A stretch of DNA of 64,000 bases from the NCBI GenBank assembly GCA_033220425.1, contig CM065646.1:1247501-1311500 (forward strand), read 5' to 3'. The notes under the pieces are model-generated. The model saw only the letters and a list, made by a program, of their open reading frames with translations, searched no databases and was not told the DNA's origin. Source of the stretch: Lepraria neglecta (lineage: Eukaryota; Ascomycota; Lecanoromycetes; Lecanorales; Stereocaulaceae). Within the stretch, counting starts at the first letter, position 1; every line of letters begins with the position of its first letter. Shown piece by piece: positions 13,035-24,960 of the stretch. The position numbers and the translations under genes are program-made.

Positions 13035-14014
13035 CAAGTTAGTGCCCGTAATCTTCACAGAAGATTACAGTAAAAACTACTATATCTCGCTTATTTTATA
13101 CTCTACTTAGAAAATTTAAGCCTGATTAGAAAGCCCTCTATTTATAGTATATTTTATATATATAAAGCTAAGTCCTAGCCCTAATATATCGGAAGTTATT
13201 AAGGGTTAAATATTTGAGTGCTCCGGAGGCACTTCGGGGGTGACTGCGGTGGTAGCTTCAGGGAACTCCGCAGGTAAAAACATGTTTTTAGAGTTTTCCT
13301 TAGCCAAATTTCAACTAAATTTCAAAATTCGAACGGTATTAGAAAGCGTATAGTTGGCTCTAAAACCCGCAGGATTATGATGATATCATATGATGTATAT
13401 GGCGCAGGGCATTGCTGCGAAGAAGTTGCGGTGCGCATTCAACTTTTGATGTTCCAGGGTCCGGGGGTGCCAAGCTCAGTGCTTGGCATCTGGCACCGCC
13501 AGAAAAACATGGCGAAAACGCTTCTTTTGCTCATAACTTTTGCGCAAATGGACCGATTTTGAAAATTTCGACGGTATTGGAAAGCGCATGCTTGGTTCTA
13601 AAACTTATGAAATCATCTCGATATTATATGACGTATGTGGCGCGGGGAAGTACTGCAAAGAAGTTACGGTGCGCATTCAGCTCAATGCTTGGCATTTGCC
13701 ACCGAGCTCGCGGTACATGCAAAACATGGTGAAAACGCTTCTTTTGCTCATAACTATTGCGCAAATGGGCCGATTCTAAAAATTCTTGATGCGCAAGCAA
13801 ACTAATGATTGACTCCAAAACATATGAAATCATCTCGATATCATATGATGTATGTGGCGCGGGGAAGTAGTGCGAAGAAGTTGCGATGCGAATTCAAGTT
13901 TTGGTGGTTGAAGGCGCTAGCCGAGAGAGGGAATGCAGAATATAGGGCCAATCTGATTGGCTGCAAGTGCGGAATTGCTCCGAATTTCGCCATAATCTAT
14001 TATTAGAAGAAAGA
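13035..14014 (-). mobile_element. Helitron-like non-autonomous element, copy 1
   Basis: On the minus strand it starts with TC at 14014 and ends in CTTG at 13035. A 9-bp stem hairpin (GTAATCTTC-TGT-GAAGATTAC) lies 13 nt before the 3' end. It is flanked by A on the 5' side and T on the 3' side, with no target duplication. Removing it from B1 restores a sequence equal in length to the uninterrupted copy in B2 near 11336-11360 and matching it except at two bases. The interior has repeated modules of about 240 bp that retain CpA/TpG and show no coding capacity. Confidence 0.8.
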
Positions 14015-14098
14015 TAAGCTAGAGCTCGAAATATATACTAAGGATAACGCTAGGGAGGAAAAGGTACCTATAGTAAAGGATTATATAAAGTAACTTTA
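14015..14098 (+). other. 84-bp B1 segment between two divergent Helitron-like copies
   Basis: This piece matches 11353-11447 of element B2, which identifies it as chromovirus B1 integrase sequence left between copies 1 and 2. The 5' ends of the two copies face each other across it. Confidence 0.8.
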
Positions 14099-15104
14099 TC
14101 TTTCTTCTAATAACAGATTATGGCGAAATTCGGAGCAATTCCGCACTTGCAGCCAATGAGATTGGCCCTATATTCTGCATTCCCTCTCTCGGCTAGCGCC
14201 TTCAACCACCAAAACTTGAATTCGCATCGCAACTTCTTCGCACTACTTCCCCGCGCCACATACATCATATGATATCAAGATGATTTCATATGTTTTGGAG
14301 TCAATCATTAGCTTACTTGCGCATCAAGAATTTTTAGAATCCGCCCATTTGCGCAATAGTTATGAGCAAAAGAAGCGTTTTCGCAATGTTTTGCAGGCAG
14401 CGCGAGCTCGGTGGCAAATGCCAAGCATTGAGCTTGGCGTCCCCCAGACCCTCGAACATCAAAAGTTGAATACGCTGCGCACTTCTTCGCAGAACTTCCC
14501 CGCCCCACATACATCATATGATATCGAAATGATTTCATAAGTTTTGGAACCAAGCATGCGCTTTCCAACGCCGTCGAAATTTCCAAAATCGGTCTACTTG
14601 CGCAAAACTCATGAGCAAAAGAAGCGTTTTCACTATGTTTTGCAGGCAGCGCAAGCTCAGTAGTAAATGGCGCCCCCGGACCCTGGAACACCAAAAGTTG
14701 AATGCGCACCGCAACTTCTTCGCAGCACTGCCCCCCGCCATATACGTTATATAATACCGAGATAATTTCATAAGTTTTAGAACCAAGCATGCGCTTTCCG
14801 ACGCCGTTCGAATTTTGAAATTTAGTTAAAATTTGGCTAAGGAAAGCTTTAAAAACATGTTTTGCCTGCGGAGTTCCCTGAAGCTATCACCGCAGTCACC
14901 CCCGAAGTGCCTCCGGAGCACTCAAATATTTAACCCTTAATAAGTTTCGATATATTAGGGTTAGGGCTTAGCTTTATATATATAAAATATACTATAAATA
15001 GAGGGCTTTCTAATTCCGCCTATATTCTTAAAATCGAGTATAAAATAAGCGAGATATAGTAGTTTTTACAGTAATCTTCTGTGAAGATTACGGGCACTAC
15101 CTTG
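14099..15104 (+). mobile_element. Helitron-like non-autonomous element, copy 2
   Basis: Starts TCTTTCTTCTAATAAC at 14099 after an A and ends GGGCACTACCTTG at 15104 before a T. The same 3' hairpin lies 13 nt from the end. The sequence is very similar to the reverse complement of copy 1, so the two copies make a large inverted repeat. No transposase-like (Rep/helicase) coding sequence is present. Confidence 0.8.
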
Positions 15105-15387
15105 TATACTTATAAAATACTAGGTAACTATATAGGAATTGTAGGCTAAATACTATAATTAATATTATAAGCTACTCGTTCTTAATAAAAGGGACTTAGT
15201 ATTACTATTAACTAAAAACTTAAAGTTAAAAAGATCGAGTAAGAAGATATCCTATAAGTAGATTAGGCTATTTTATATAGACGAGCCTATTAGGAAGTAA
15301 GTATACCGCCTTATACTCTCTATAGGATATTTAATTTATCCTATCTTTTATATCTCTCTCCTAGAGCTATATAAATATAGGCTAAAC

Positions 15388-15590
15388 TATCAGGGGCCTG
15401 CCTAGAGCGAGTCGATAGGGGTGTAATATAACTAGGAGAATATATCTAAGGAGAGAAGATAGATACATGAAGCCTGCGCGTCTTGGAGACGCGCCAAGCC
15501 GCTAGCTATAAGCGGTTATCGAACGTTCGATAACTATACTCTATACTACGCGTATCGGCACCACCAGTAAGCAAAGGCCAAGCTATAACA
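15388..15590 (-). repeat. 3' LTR of element C (left copy)
   Basis: 203 bp; on the minus strand it begins TGTTATAGCTTGGCC and ends CCCCTGATA. It contains the inverted pair ATCGAACGTTCGAT. Confidence 0.88.
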
Positions 15591-18500
15591 CTACCCCCCC
15601 TCAAGTAAGCATCGTCCCTAATACGTAAGGCTAGACGACTATAGCGGATTCGAACTTCCAGGCTTGTTTGGATAGCGCGTATAGAAGTCGTCGACTATAT
15701 CTTGAGCGTTACCAAATTCGTCGCCGTCCGTATAGTACTATTAGTAGTCCGGTTACTGCTCGTTCTTCTACCGGACCCTAAACTATAGATATCGATTACG
15801 CCCGAATAGTCGAGTATCCAAGATGTCGTCGATCTCCTACTCCTCCTAGCTATCTACTATAATAGGTCTTGGCGGCTCCGTTTACTAACCAGGTAGAGGG
15901 TCTATAGCCGCTTTTCGTAGTAGACTAGGGTAGAAGACATTATATATTTATATACTTACTGGGAGTTCTAGGCGATAGGATGATCCAACTTTATCTAATA
16001 CCCTAAACGGTCCCAGTATCTTATCATCCAGTTTCTTACTTAGACGTTCTATACTTATATTCCGACTAGATAGGAATACTATATCTCCTTCGTCGTATAT
16101 AATATTAGACCTCTTCCTATTAGCTTAATCTACTATTCTCCTATAGCTTATAACGGATTATTTGGTTATAAAGTCAAGGACTCTCGTTATATAATTAGCA
16201 ATATCGTTCGCTTTAGTATACTAGATACGCTTATAAGCCGTAGATCCAGCGTCCGCAGGTAGAGAGAAAGATATCTATAGGTAGAAACCCTTGTTAGCAA
16301 AGAATAGAGTTAATTCTATAGTACTGGTAATAGAGTTATTATCCGCGAATTCGGCTATAGGAAGGAGTCAGACCCAATTATCTTGTATATACGCATAGTA
16401 CATTCTTAGGTAACGCTCGACGTCTTGATTAGCCCGTTCCGTCTAACCGTCAGTTTCCGGATAGAACGCTATAGATAGCTTGATATCGATCTTTAGCCGC
16501 TGATACAGTACCTTCTATACTAATGATACGAACTGTAGCCCTCAATCGGAAATGATTGACTCTAGGAGACTATACGAGCGAAAGATATATCTTATCAGGA
16601 TGTCGGCCGTGGCTTCCGCAGACGTGCCTCGGTCTGTCGCGATATATAGAGCGTAGTGGCGCTCCTTAGAAAGCCGATCCACGATAGCGTATATAGCATT
16701 GAACCCTTCCGAGACGAGAAGTCCAGTGATGAAGTCCATAGAGATATCTTGCCAGCGTTGTTCCGGTACCGGTAAAGCCTATAGTAGCCCATTATATTAG
16801 TCTCGAGGGGCCTTGCTTCGTTGACAGATATGGCAATTACAGATATAGCGAGCGATCTCATCTTTCATACTACGCTAGTAGAACTGTCTCTTTACCAACT
16901 CAAGCGTCCTATCTCTACCGGGATAGCTATATACGGGTTAGTTATAGCTTTCCTTGATTACATCCGTGCGGAGCTCAGCCATTACTAGAACCTAAAGACG
17001 ATCCTTGTAGAAGAGTGCGTTATTATGGCTAGAGCAATGACGTAAATTGATTGTTTCGAATATCCGGGACGGATCCTTCTCGAGGGCATCACGGATCCGT
17101 CTACAGTCGTCATCCTCCTTGTTTACCAGCGCCACCCTTGCGTATAGGGGTAAATCCTGATTAGTCAGCGCGTTGATCTGTTCGTCTAATGTAATGTCGC
17201 TACCGCTACCCCCCTTTTAGATTCTCTGTCCCTAGAGAACCGCGCGCTAGTCGATTTAGAGTTTAGCTCCCGTGAATCGATTGGCTGTCGGTTTCGCAGG
17301 CCTGCGCTAAAACGGGCCTGTGAAATCGAATCGGGTTTAGCGCCATACTTCTGAAAACACTCTAGAGATAGTAGAGCACGGTATTAATGCTTTTGACGCT
17401 CATCCTATCCATTAGTATTCTCACTCCTAAAGCTATATACACCGGCACAAGTGGATATGTAAATAGATGCTTGGGCGGTCTAACGCCAGGGCTAGCAGGC
17501 CTAGAAAGGCTATAACAGATGCCCCAGCGCTAGAAAACTCCCATGCCTAGGCGGCATAGACCTGGAGTGTAGATAGGCTATATATAGGCTATGTATAAGG
17601 TGCGGGTGGGCGGGAAAGAACTGCTATGGCTCTGAAAGAGATGAACTCGACTGAAGAGCCAACTGCTGGTGGGATGCTCATACAAATAGTGCTCTCAGGA
17701 AGCACGAATCTCTCGCTATGGCCTATAGTCATGGCGTATGGCTGAAACCACATCTGATCATGAGACACACTAACCTACAGTCCTACTGTAGCGATTAGCA
17801 GGAACTGAGTTTGGTATACGCATTAAGGCGTCTACTTTGCCATTGGATTTACTACTCCGGTACATGATTTTAAAGTTGAAATTAGCTAATTTCTCTGCCT
17901 ATCGAGCCTGACGGCGCGTCAGCTCCTTTGTCTATATAAAATATTCGAGGCTCTTATAATCGGTGAATATTTGGATAGGGATATCGGTTAATTCTAATTT
18001 AGGACGCTAGTATTCTAGGTAGCGGATAATTATAAGCAGCTCCTTATTATAGATCTTATAGTTATACTCCGTAGGTAGTAGGTTCTTACTATAGAATATA
18101 ACCGGATGGAGGACTCTATCATCGTCCGCTTGGGATAAGATACTACTATTAACGTAATCGGACGAATCTATCTCTAGTACTGCTGGTCGCGATCTATCGT
18201 AATACCGAAGCACTAGGGCACTAGTAACCGTGCTTTTAAGACGCTCGAAGGCTGCTTGATATGCTTTAGACTACTAGAATAGATAATCCTTCTTAGTAAG
18301 CGATACTAAGGGTCTAACCGTTTTCGAGAAGTCCTTGATAAACCGGCGGTAGAAGTTATAGAAACCAACGAATGCTTGTGCCTCCTTTAGACGAGTTAGG
18401 GGTTCCTAGTTAACGATAGCCTCTACTTTAGAAGGGTCTATACGTAGACCTTCTATTGATACGATCAGTCCGAGAAAGGTTATTTCTTGGACGTAGAATT

Positions 18501-21500
18501 CGTATTTCTTAATATCAACCTGTAATCCCGCCTCCCGAAGCTTTAGTAAGACCTTTCGCACCTGCTACTTATACTCCTTTTCTATCTTACTATAGATTAG
18601 GATATTATCTAGATAGACCTAGTAGAAGTCGTTTAGGTATTCGAAGAGGGTATTATTCATATAGTGCTAGAAGGACGCAGGTCTATTAGTCAGGCCAAAT
18701 GGTAGGATATAGTATTTGAACGCCCCGAAGGAGGTAGTGAACGTCGTAAGATCTTCGCTATCTAGATATATACGAAGCTTATTGAATACGGCAATAATAT
18801 CGAGCTTCGTAAGATATTTATATCTAATAATACAAGCGAGCGTTTCCTCGATAAGCGGTATAGGATAGCGATTCCGGATCGTAATAGCATTAAGTTTCCG
18901 ATAGTCGATATAGAAACGGAGACTTCTATTATACTTTTAAACGAAGAGGACTAGTAATACGTAGAGAGCCGTACTAGGTAAGATAAAACCCTTCTTAAGG
19001 TTATTATCTAAGTATTCCTTTACCTTTTGGAGCTTGAATCTAGATATTAGGTATAAGCGACTCTAAGGTAGCTTCTTTCCAGCTTCCAATTCAATCTTAT
19101 AATCGTATAACCGATACGATAGGAGTTCCTTTACTTTACTCCGGTCAAAGATATCAATAAGATTATAGTATTCCTTGGGAAGCTTCTGCTTGATTGTCCC
19201 CTTAGTTGCTTCCGACACCTTATAGATCTAGTCCAGTATAGATCTAACCTAGATAGCCTTCTCTATCTCAGCCATTGTTATAGAGAAGTATTAGACGTCA
19301 CGCTTCTTTTGCTTCCTTATATATATATAGAATACGGTAGCGCTAATCTCCGCAATATTGAGTGCCTTACTTTCTTCAGGTAGTAGTAGCGGTAGTAGCG
19401 GTAGTAGAGGTTCCTTCGAAGCCTTTGGGCGAGCCTAAGGAGCTCCGGTATAATCACAGCGACCAGGCAAGAAAATGATACGGTTATACGCCATATCGAG
19501 TAGGACCTTATACTTATTCATCTATAGCTTACCGAGGATAATATATTAATTACCTAGATTAGTAATAAGTATAGGCACGGTCGACTCGAGATGGTTATAG
19601 ACCTTTATAGAGGGGTAAATAGTATAGGTAATAGGTGTCTTTCGTATCTTGCCGTTATAACTATAGAGGTAGCGTAGTTTAGCGAGAGGTATAGGAACGA
19701 TATCGAGGTAATCGGATAGGAGTTACGCTTCTTTTTTATCAATAAATAAATAGGTAGTAGTACTAGTATTAGTAAGGGCTTTAGATTAGTATTCTTTTCC
19801 TTGAGTAAGTAATATAATAGGATATACAAATAATCTTCTTCTATATAGATTATAGATATCTACTAATAATAAGAATAGTAGGTCCTCAGGGGCGACTTCC
19901 CTAAGGATATCTAGTTTTCCGAAACCTTTAACCTATTTATCTCATTTCCGCTAGCTCTAAGCTTATCCTTAGAGCTCGTCGAGTCCTTACTATTAGTAGC
20001 GATTTTCCGGATTCCCTCTTTCTTTGGAATAGGGTAGTCCTTAGCCTAGTAGCCTTCTTTACTATAGTTATAATAGTTACCGGAGGGTAGTTTCGGGGAG
20101 ATAGTACGTCTAGGGGCGATAATAACGGCTGGTTCGACCGATAGACGCTTTATCGGGGGCGTATACGCAGCGACTTGGTATACTTTTGAAGAACTGGTAG
20201 GCGGGGCTATTACGCGTTTGACTAACTCCTTCTTACGCTTATAGGTAGAGTCTATATTATATAACTAATTGTCTACCCGTTAGCAGTAGTCTCCAAGTCC
20301 CTTGATTATATTAAACTCTATAGTATTAGTAGTAATAGCTTATTGAAGGCGAGGTATTACCTTCTCAGTCAACTCCTTAACTATAATTACTTCGTCGAGT
20401 TTCAAGTAAGTAGTATACTTATAGAATTTTAGTAGGAATACGGCGAAGGTTTCGGTCACCTTTATTTTAAGTGCCTTAAACTCTCGATATATATCTAACC
20501 GCTTATTAGGGTTACCTATTACGTTTTAGAGTATACTTAGTACCTTGTTAGGGGTAGCGAAGTAATTAGGGTCTTCAGTACGGTAGGAGTATATCTACTT
20601 AGCAGTAATACCTCCAGTACGGGAGATAATATAGATAGTTCTAGCAGTATTATCCTTAAAGTAGTCTTTATTTACTATCAACTTATCCCGGATACGTTAT
20701 ATCTAGTCCTCTAAGGTAATATCGCCATCTAGCTAGCAGAATAGTAGGGGGTCTAATGTTTTGGCGGTACGCTGCTTATTGCCACCGATAGTAGAGCTAG
20801 GGGTTATTTGGCGCGGAGGTATGCCTTCTTCCAATATAGCAACCTGCTCCTCTAGACGTCCGACTTCGGTTTCTAGTTGGGAGTTCCTTTGTCTAAGAGT
20901 TCGGTATTTATCCTAGGCAGTTCGCCTCTAAGCCTGCGCTTCTCGCGCTACTTCTATAGCTTCGTTATTTCTAGCGGCCATTATATCCTACTCTTCAATA
21001 CAGGATAACGCTGCGTCTCGTTCCTAGCGGAGCTTAATTAGGACTAACATCACGGTAGCTAGCTCCTTAGATACCCAATACTGTAACTGAGGTATATTTC
21101 GGATGTCTAACACGGTAGCAGCGTCCTGAGCGTCTACGGTGTCGTCTAGTAGGAGGAAGGAGGTACGTCGACGGTCTTCTACTCGCCGGAGGACGTCCTC
21201 GCGTTTTTCGTAGGAGGTTATATTAAGATCGCTACTTCTTACTATAATAGGACAGGGGTTAGAGATAGAGTTAAGGCAGAGGGTGAATATATTGAAAATA
21301 TGTTGTCCTAGGACAGTGTCATTGGGGTTAGACGTTGTAGATCGCGCCGGATCTCTTCAGAACGCGTCAACCTGATGCTTCTAGGGTTCGGGGTCGCTCG
21401 CTAGGAGCTTGCTTATACAACAGAGCCTTTATTAACGTGTCAACGGTATACTATAGTACTAATCTGGATCGGATACTAAAGGGGTTCCTCGACACTTATT

Positions 21501-21589
21501 TCAACTCGCTAACTAGCTACGAGCTTCGCCGTTTATTTCACCTCGCTGACGAACTCACAAGGGCAGGGGTAAGAAGAGATATATTCTAA

Positions 21590-21791
21590 TATCAGGGCCT
21601 ACCTAGAGCGAGTCGATAGGGGTGTAATATAACTAGGAGAATATATCTAAGGAGAGAAGATAGATATATAAAGCCTGCGCGTCTTGGAGACGCGCCAAGC
21701 CGCTAGCCATGAGCGGTTATCGAACGTTCGATAACCATGCTCTATACTACGCGTATCGGCACTACTAGTAAGCAAAGGCCAAGCTGTGATA
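21590..21791 (-). repeat. 5' LTR of element C (right copy)
   Basis: 202 bp, near identical to the left LTR. On the minus strand it begins TATCACAGCTTGGCC. Followed on the + strand by the target duplication TAAAC. Confidence 0.88.
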
Positions 21792-21928
21792 TAAACGACG
21801 AGTCGACTCCTAAATTTTAACTCCTAGAACTTATTAATAACTAAGAAGAATAGGAGGTAGAAGAGATTTTAGGAAAATATACTTAGAAAGGAATTATATC
21901 CTATAAAATCAAGTAGAAAGGATAGCTA

Positions 21929-23485
21929 TCTTCTTCTAATAACAGATTATGGCGAAATTCGGAGCAATTCCGCACTTATAGCCAATTAGATTGGCCCTAT
22001 ATTCAGTGTTCCCTCTCTCGGCTAGCGCCTTCAACCACCAAAACTTGAATTTACATCGCAACTTCTTCGCACTACTTCCCCGCGCCACATACGTCATATG
22101 ATATCGAGATGATTTCATATGTTTTGGATTCAATCATTAGCTTGCTTGCGCATCAAGAATTTTTAGAATCGGCCCATTTGCGCAATAGTTATGAGCAAAA
22201 GAAGCGTTTTCGCCATGTTTTGCTTGCGCACTGTAACTTCTTCGCAGGACTTCCCCGCGCCACATACATCATATAATATCGAGATGATTTCATAAGTTTT
22301 GGAACCAAGCATGCGCTTTCTAACACCGTCAAAATTTTCAAAATCAGTCCACTTACGCAATAGTTATGAGCAAAAGAAGCGTTTTCACTTTGTTTTGCAG
22401 GCAGTGCGAGCTCAGTAGCAAATGCCAAGCATTGAGCTTGGCGCCTCCGGACCCTGGAACATCAAAAGTTGAATGCGCACCGCAACTTCTTCGCAGTAAT
22501 AATGCCCCGCGCCACATATGTCATATGATATCGAGATAATCTTATCAGTTTTGGAACCAAGCATGCGCTTTCCAATACCGTCGAAATTTTCAAAATCGGT
22601 CTATTTGCGCAAAACTTATAAGCAATATTCGCACATGGCGATATGGCGATCAGGTTGCCTATTCGATATGACGGCAGGTTGCCTATTCGCACATGGCGAT
22701 ATGGCACTGGATTGCCTATTCGCACTGTTGGCTATATGGCACCGGGTTGCCTATTCGATATGGCGGCAGGTTGCCTATTCGCATATGGCGATATGGCGAT
22801 GGATTGCCTATTCGCACATGGCGACGGATTGCCTATTCGCACATGGCGATATGGCGCTGGATTACCTATTCTGCACATGGCGATATGGCGCTGGATTGCC
22901 TGTTCGCACATGGAGATATGGCACCGGATTGCCTATTCGCACATGGCGATATGGCGGTAGATTGCCTATTCGCACAGTTGGCGATATGGCACCGGATTGC
23001 CTATTCGCACATGGCGATATGGCGGCAGGTTGGCTATTCGCACATGGAGATATGGCACCGGATTGCTCTATTCGCACATGGCGATATGGCGGTAGATTGC
23101 CTATTCGCACATGGCGATATGGCGGTAGATTGCCTATTCGCACATGGCGATGAGGCACCGGATTGCCTATTCGCACATGGCGATATGGCGGTATGTTGCC
23201 TATTCGTTCCGGGGGCATTCTAATGGCTTCCGGGGGCGAAAAGTGTCCTGGAACCATCCAAACCATATAAAGCTTCAAAGATCATTTCTGCATCCTAGAG
23301 CTATCTAAATAGCCAGCTCTATACCAAAACCGTTGCTATTATACAAAGTTATAGATAAGCTTATAATTCAATACTATAGATAGATTACTTTCTAATTTCG
23401 CTTAAATTTTCTAAATAGAGTATAAAATAAGCGAGATATATCCGGTTTACGGTAATCTTCTGTGAAGATTACGGGCACTCACTTG
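21929..23485 (+). mobile_element. Helitron-like non-autonomous element, copy 3 (with minisatellite)
   Basis: Starts TCTTCTTCTAATAACAG at 21929 after an A and ends GGGCACTCACTTG at 23485 before a T, with the same 3' hairpin. It is longer than the other copies (1557 bp) because a minisatellite of about 33-bp units fills 22632-23206. The left part shares the 5' region and the 240-bp modules of copies 1 and 2. No coding sequence for a Rep/helicase protein is present. Confidence 0.78.
22632..23206 (+). repeat. 33-bp minisatellite (about 17 units)
   Basis: Tandem units based on GCCTATTCGCACATGGCGAT followed by ATGGCGGTAGATT. Unit length is 24-35 bp and most often 33. The period is a multiple of three, so several frames stay open on both strands, which gives repetitive false ORFs. 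Confidence 0.92.
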
Positions 23486-23495
23486 TATAGTATAA

Positions 23496-24280
23496 CAAGT
23501 TAGTACCCGTAATCTTCACAGAATGTTATCGTAAAAACTACTATATCTCGCTTATTTTATACTCGATTTAGAAATTTTAAGCCTAATTAGAAAGCCCTCT
23601 ATTTATAGTATATTTTATATATATAAAGCTAAGTCCTAGCCCTAATATATCGGAAGTTATTAAGGGTTAAATATTTGAGTACTCCGGTGGCACTTCGGGG
23701 GTGACTGCGGTGGTAGCTTCAGGGAACTCCGCAGGTAAAAACATGTTTTTAGAGTTTTCCTTAGCCAAATTTCAACTAAATTTCAAAATTCGAACGGTAT
23801 TAGAAAGCGTATAGTTGGCTCTAAAACCCGCAGGATTATGATGATATCATATGATGTATATGGCGCAGGGCATTGCTGCGAAGAAGTTGCGGTGCGCATT
23901 CAACTTTTGATGTTCCAGGGTCCGGGGGTGCCAAGCTCAATGCTTGGCATTTGCTATAAGCTTGCGCTGCCCGTAAAACATGGCGAAACCGCTTCTTTTG
24001 CTCATAAGTTTTGCGTAAATAGACCGATTTTGAAAATTTTGACGGTATTGGAAAGCGCATACTTGGTTCCAAAACTTATGAAATTATCTCGATATTATAT
24101 AATATATATGGCGCGGGGAAGTACTACGAAGAAGTTGCGATACGTATTTCGATTTTGATATTCTTCCTTGGCGGCGCTAGCCGCAAGAGGGAATCGACTA
24201 TTGAAGTATAGAAGTACTTTAATTGGCTACAAGTGCGGAATTGCTCCGAAAGTCCTTATAATCTATTATTAGAAGAAAGA
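23496..24280 (-). mobile_element. Helitron-like non-autonomous element, copy 4
   Basis: On the minus strand it starts TCTTTCTTCTAATAATAG at 24280 after an A and ends GGGTACTAACTTG at 23496 before a T. One arm of the 3' hairpin has decayed (CACAGAATGTTATCG on the + strand). Its 3' end faces that of copy 3 across only 10 bp (23486-23495). At 785 bp it is the shortest copy. Confidence 0.75.
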
Positions 24281-24960
24281 TTCTTAGAGTACTATAAGTA
24301 GAATAATATTATTCCGCTAGCGCTTCCGTCCTATATAACTTATATCCTCTAGCTACTTTATATATATATTTTCCAACCGCTAAAGTACTAGTATATAGAG
24401 GCGGTTAACGAGGCTACGTAAATAGGAGACGAAAAGTTTAGTAAACTAGAATTCCTTAACGTATTTAACGATTTCCGGGCAAAAGCTTTTAAAAGTACTA
24501 TATTTAGGTCTACTTGGAGGTAAACAGGGCTTATACTATATAATCTAGTACTAGTACTCGATAAAATACGAGAAGTATATCTATCTATATCGCCGCGCTC
24601 TATAACGCCGCCTCTACCGAGTCCTACAAGCTCGAGCCTCTATAGCGCACTCCGTATACAATTCGCGAGCTTGCTAGAGCCGTAACTATAATTCTTATAA
24701 CGCTAAATATACCCTAGAGCCTTCTGTAGCCGCTAAGCTTATTGGTCAAAAGCGCGGTTACTAGGGCTCGCCGAGGCGAATTAATAGAAGTATAATTTAA
24801 CCAATAAATTCGAGCTAAAGAGGCTCGAAAACAACGTAAATCAGCGACTAATTAGATACTCTAAATAGGCGGTATACTAAGCTCAAAGAATACGCGTGCT
24901 ATAACTAAGGAACGGGTAGATTTAAAGGTATAGAGAGAATTAGATCGGGAAATCGTATAA

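Larger units (their letters stand above)
15388..21791 (-). mobile_element. Ty3/Gypsy chromovirus family C fossil, full length, inserted in B1
   Basis: Two LTRs (15388-15590, 203 bp; 21590-21791, 202 bp) are flanked by the perfect 5-bp duplication TAAAC (15383-15387 and 21792-21796). Read on the minus strand: gag with a coiled-coil start and a CCHC-type knuckle near 20050, a protease region, reverse transcriptase about 19000-18500, RNase H about 18300-17830, integrase about 17200-16300 (an MDFITGL block near 16740), and a chromodomain about 15850-15650. A purine-rich tract lies next to the 3' LTR (the left one). RIP damage is lighter than in B1, with some longer open stretches, but the coding regions are broken many times. 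Confidence 0.88.
4811..21928 (+). mobile_element. Ty3/Gypsy chromovirus family B fossil (B1), multiply interrupted, 3' LTR missing
   Basis: The 5' LTR is 4811-5006 (begins TGTAAT, ends ATTATA, equivalent to TGTAAT...ATTACA). Downstream are gag (about 5040-6480), reverse transcriptase (about 7080-7870, including the YLDNILIFS block near 7570), RNase H (about 8000-8330) and integrase (about 8990-9355 continuing at 12679-12900). The integrase C-terminal and GPY/F-like region is near 15110-15387, and a chromodomain-like end lies at 21792-21928. It is interrupted by element B2, by two Helitron-like copies and by the antisense element C. The 3' LTR was not found. The body is heavily RIP-mutated and broken at many places. 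Confidence 0.8.

Noticed and set aside
13035-15104. Single large foldback or MULE-type transposon with long inverted repeats
   Set aside because: The 84-bp center matches chromovirus sequence, and each half has its own complete ends and A/T flanks. Two separate elements explain it better.
22632-23206. Regularly repeated units that might suggest a CRISPR array
   Set aside because: The units are directly tandem with no variable spacers, and the organism is a f fungus by gene structure; it is a minisatellite.
22518-23278. Long repetitive open frames on both strands (up to 211 codons)
   Set aside because: They come from a 33-bp minisatellite whose period is a multiple of three. The same array is open in several frames at once, so none is good evidence for a protein.
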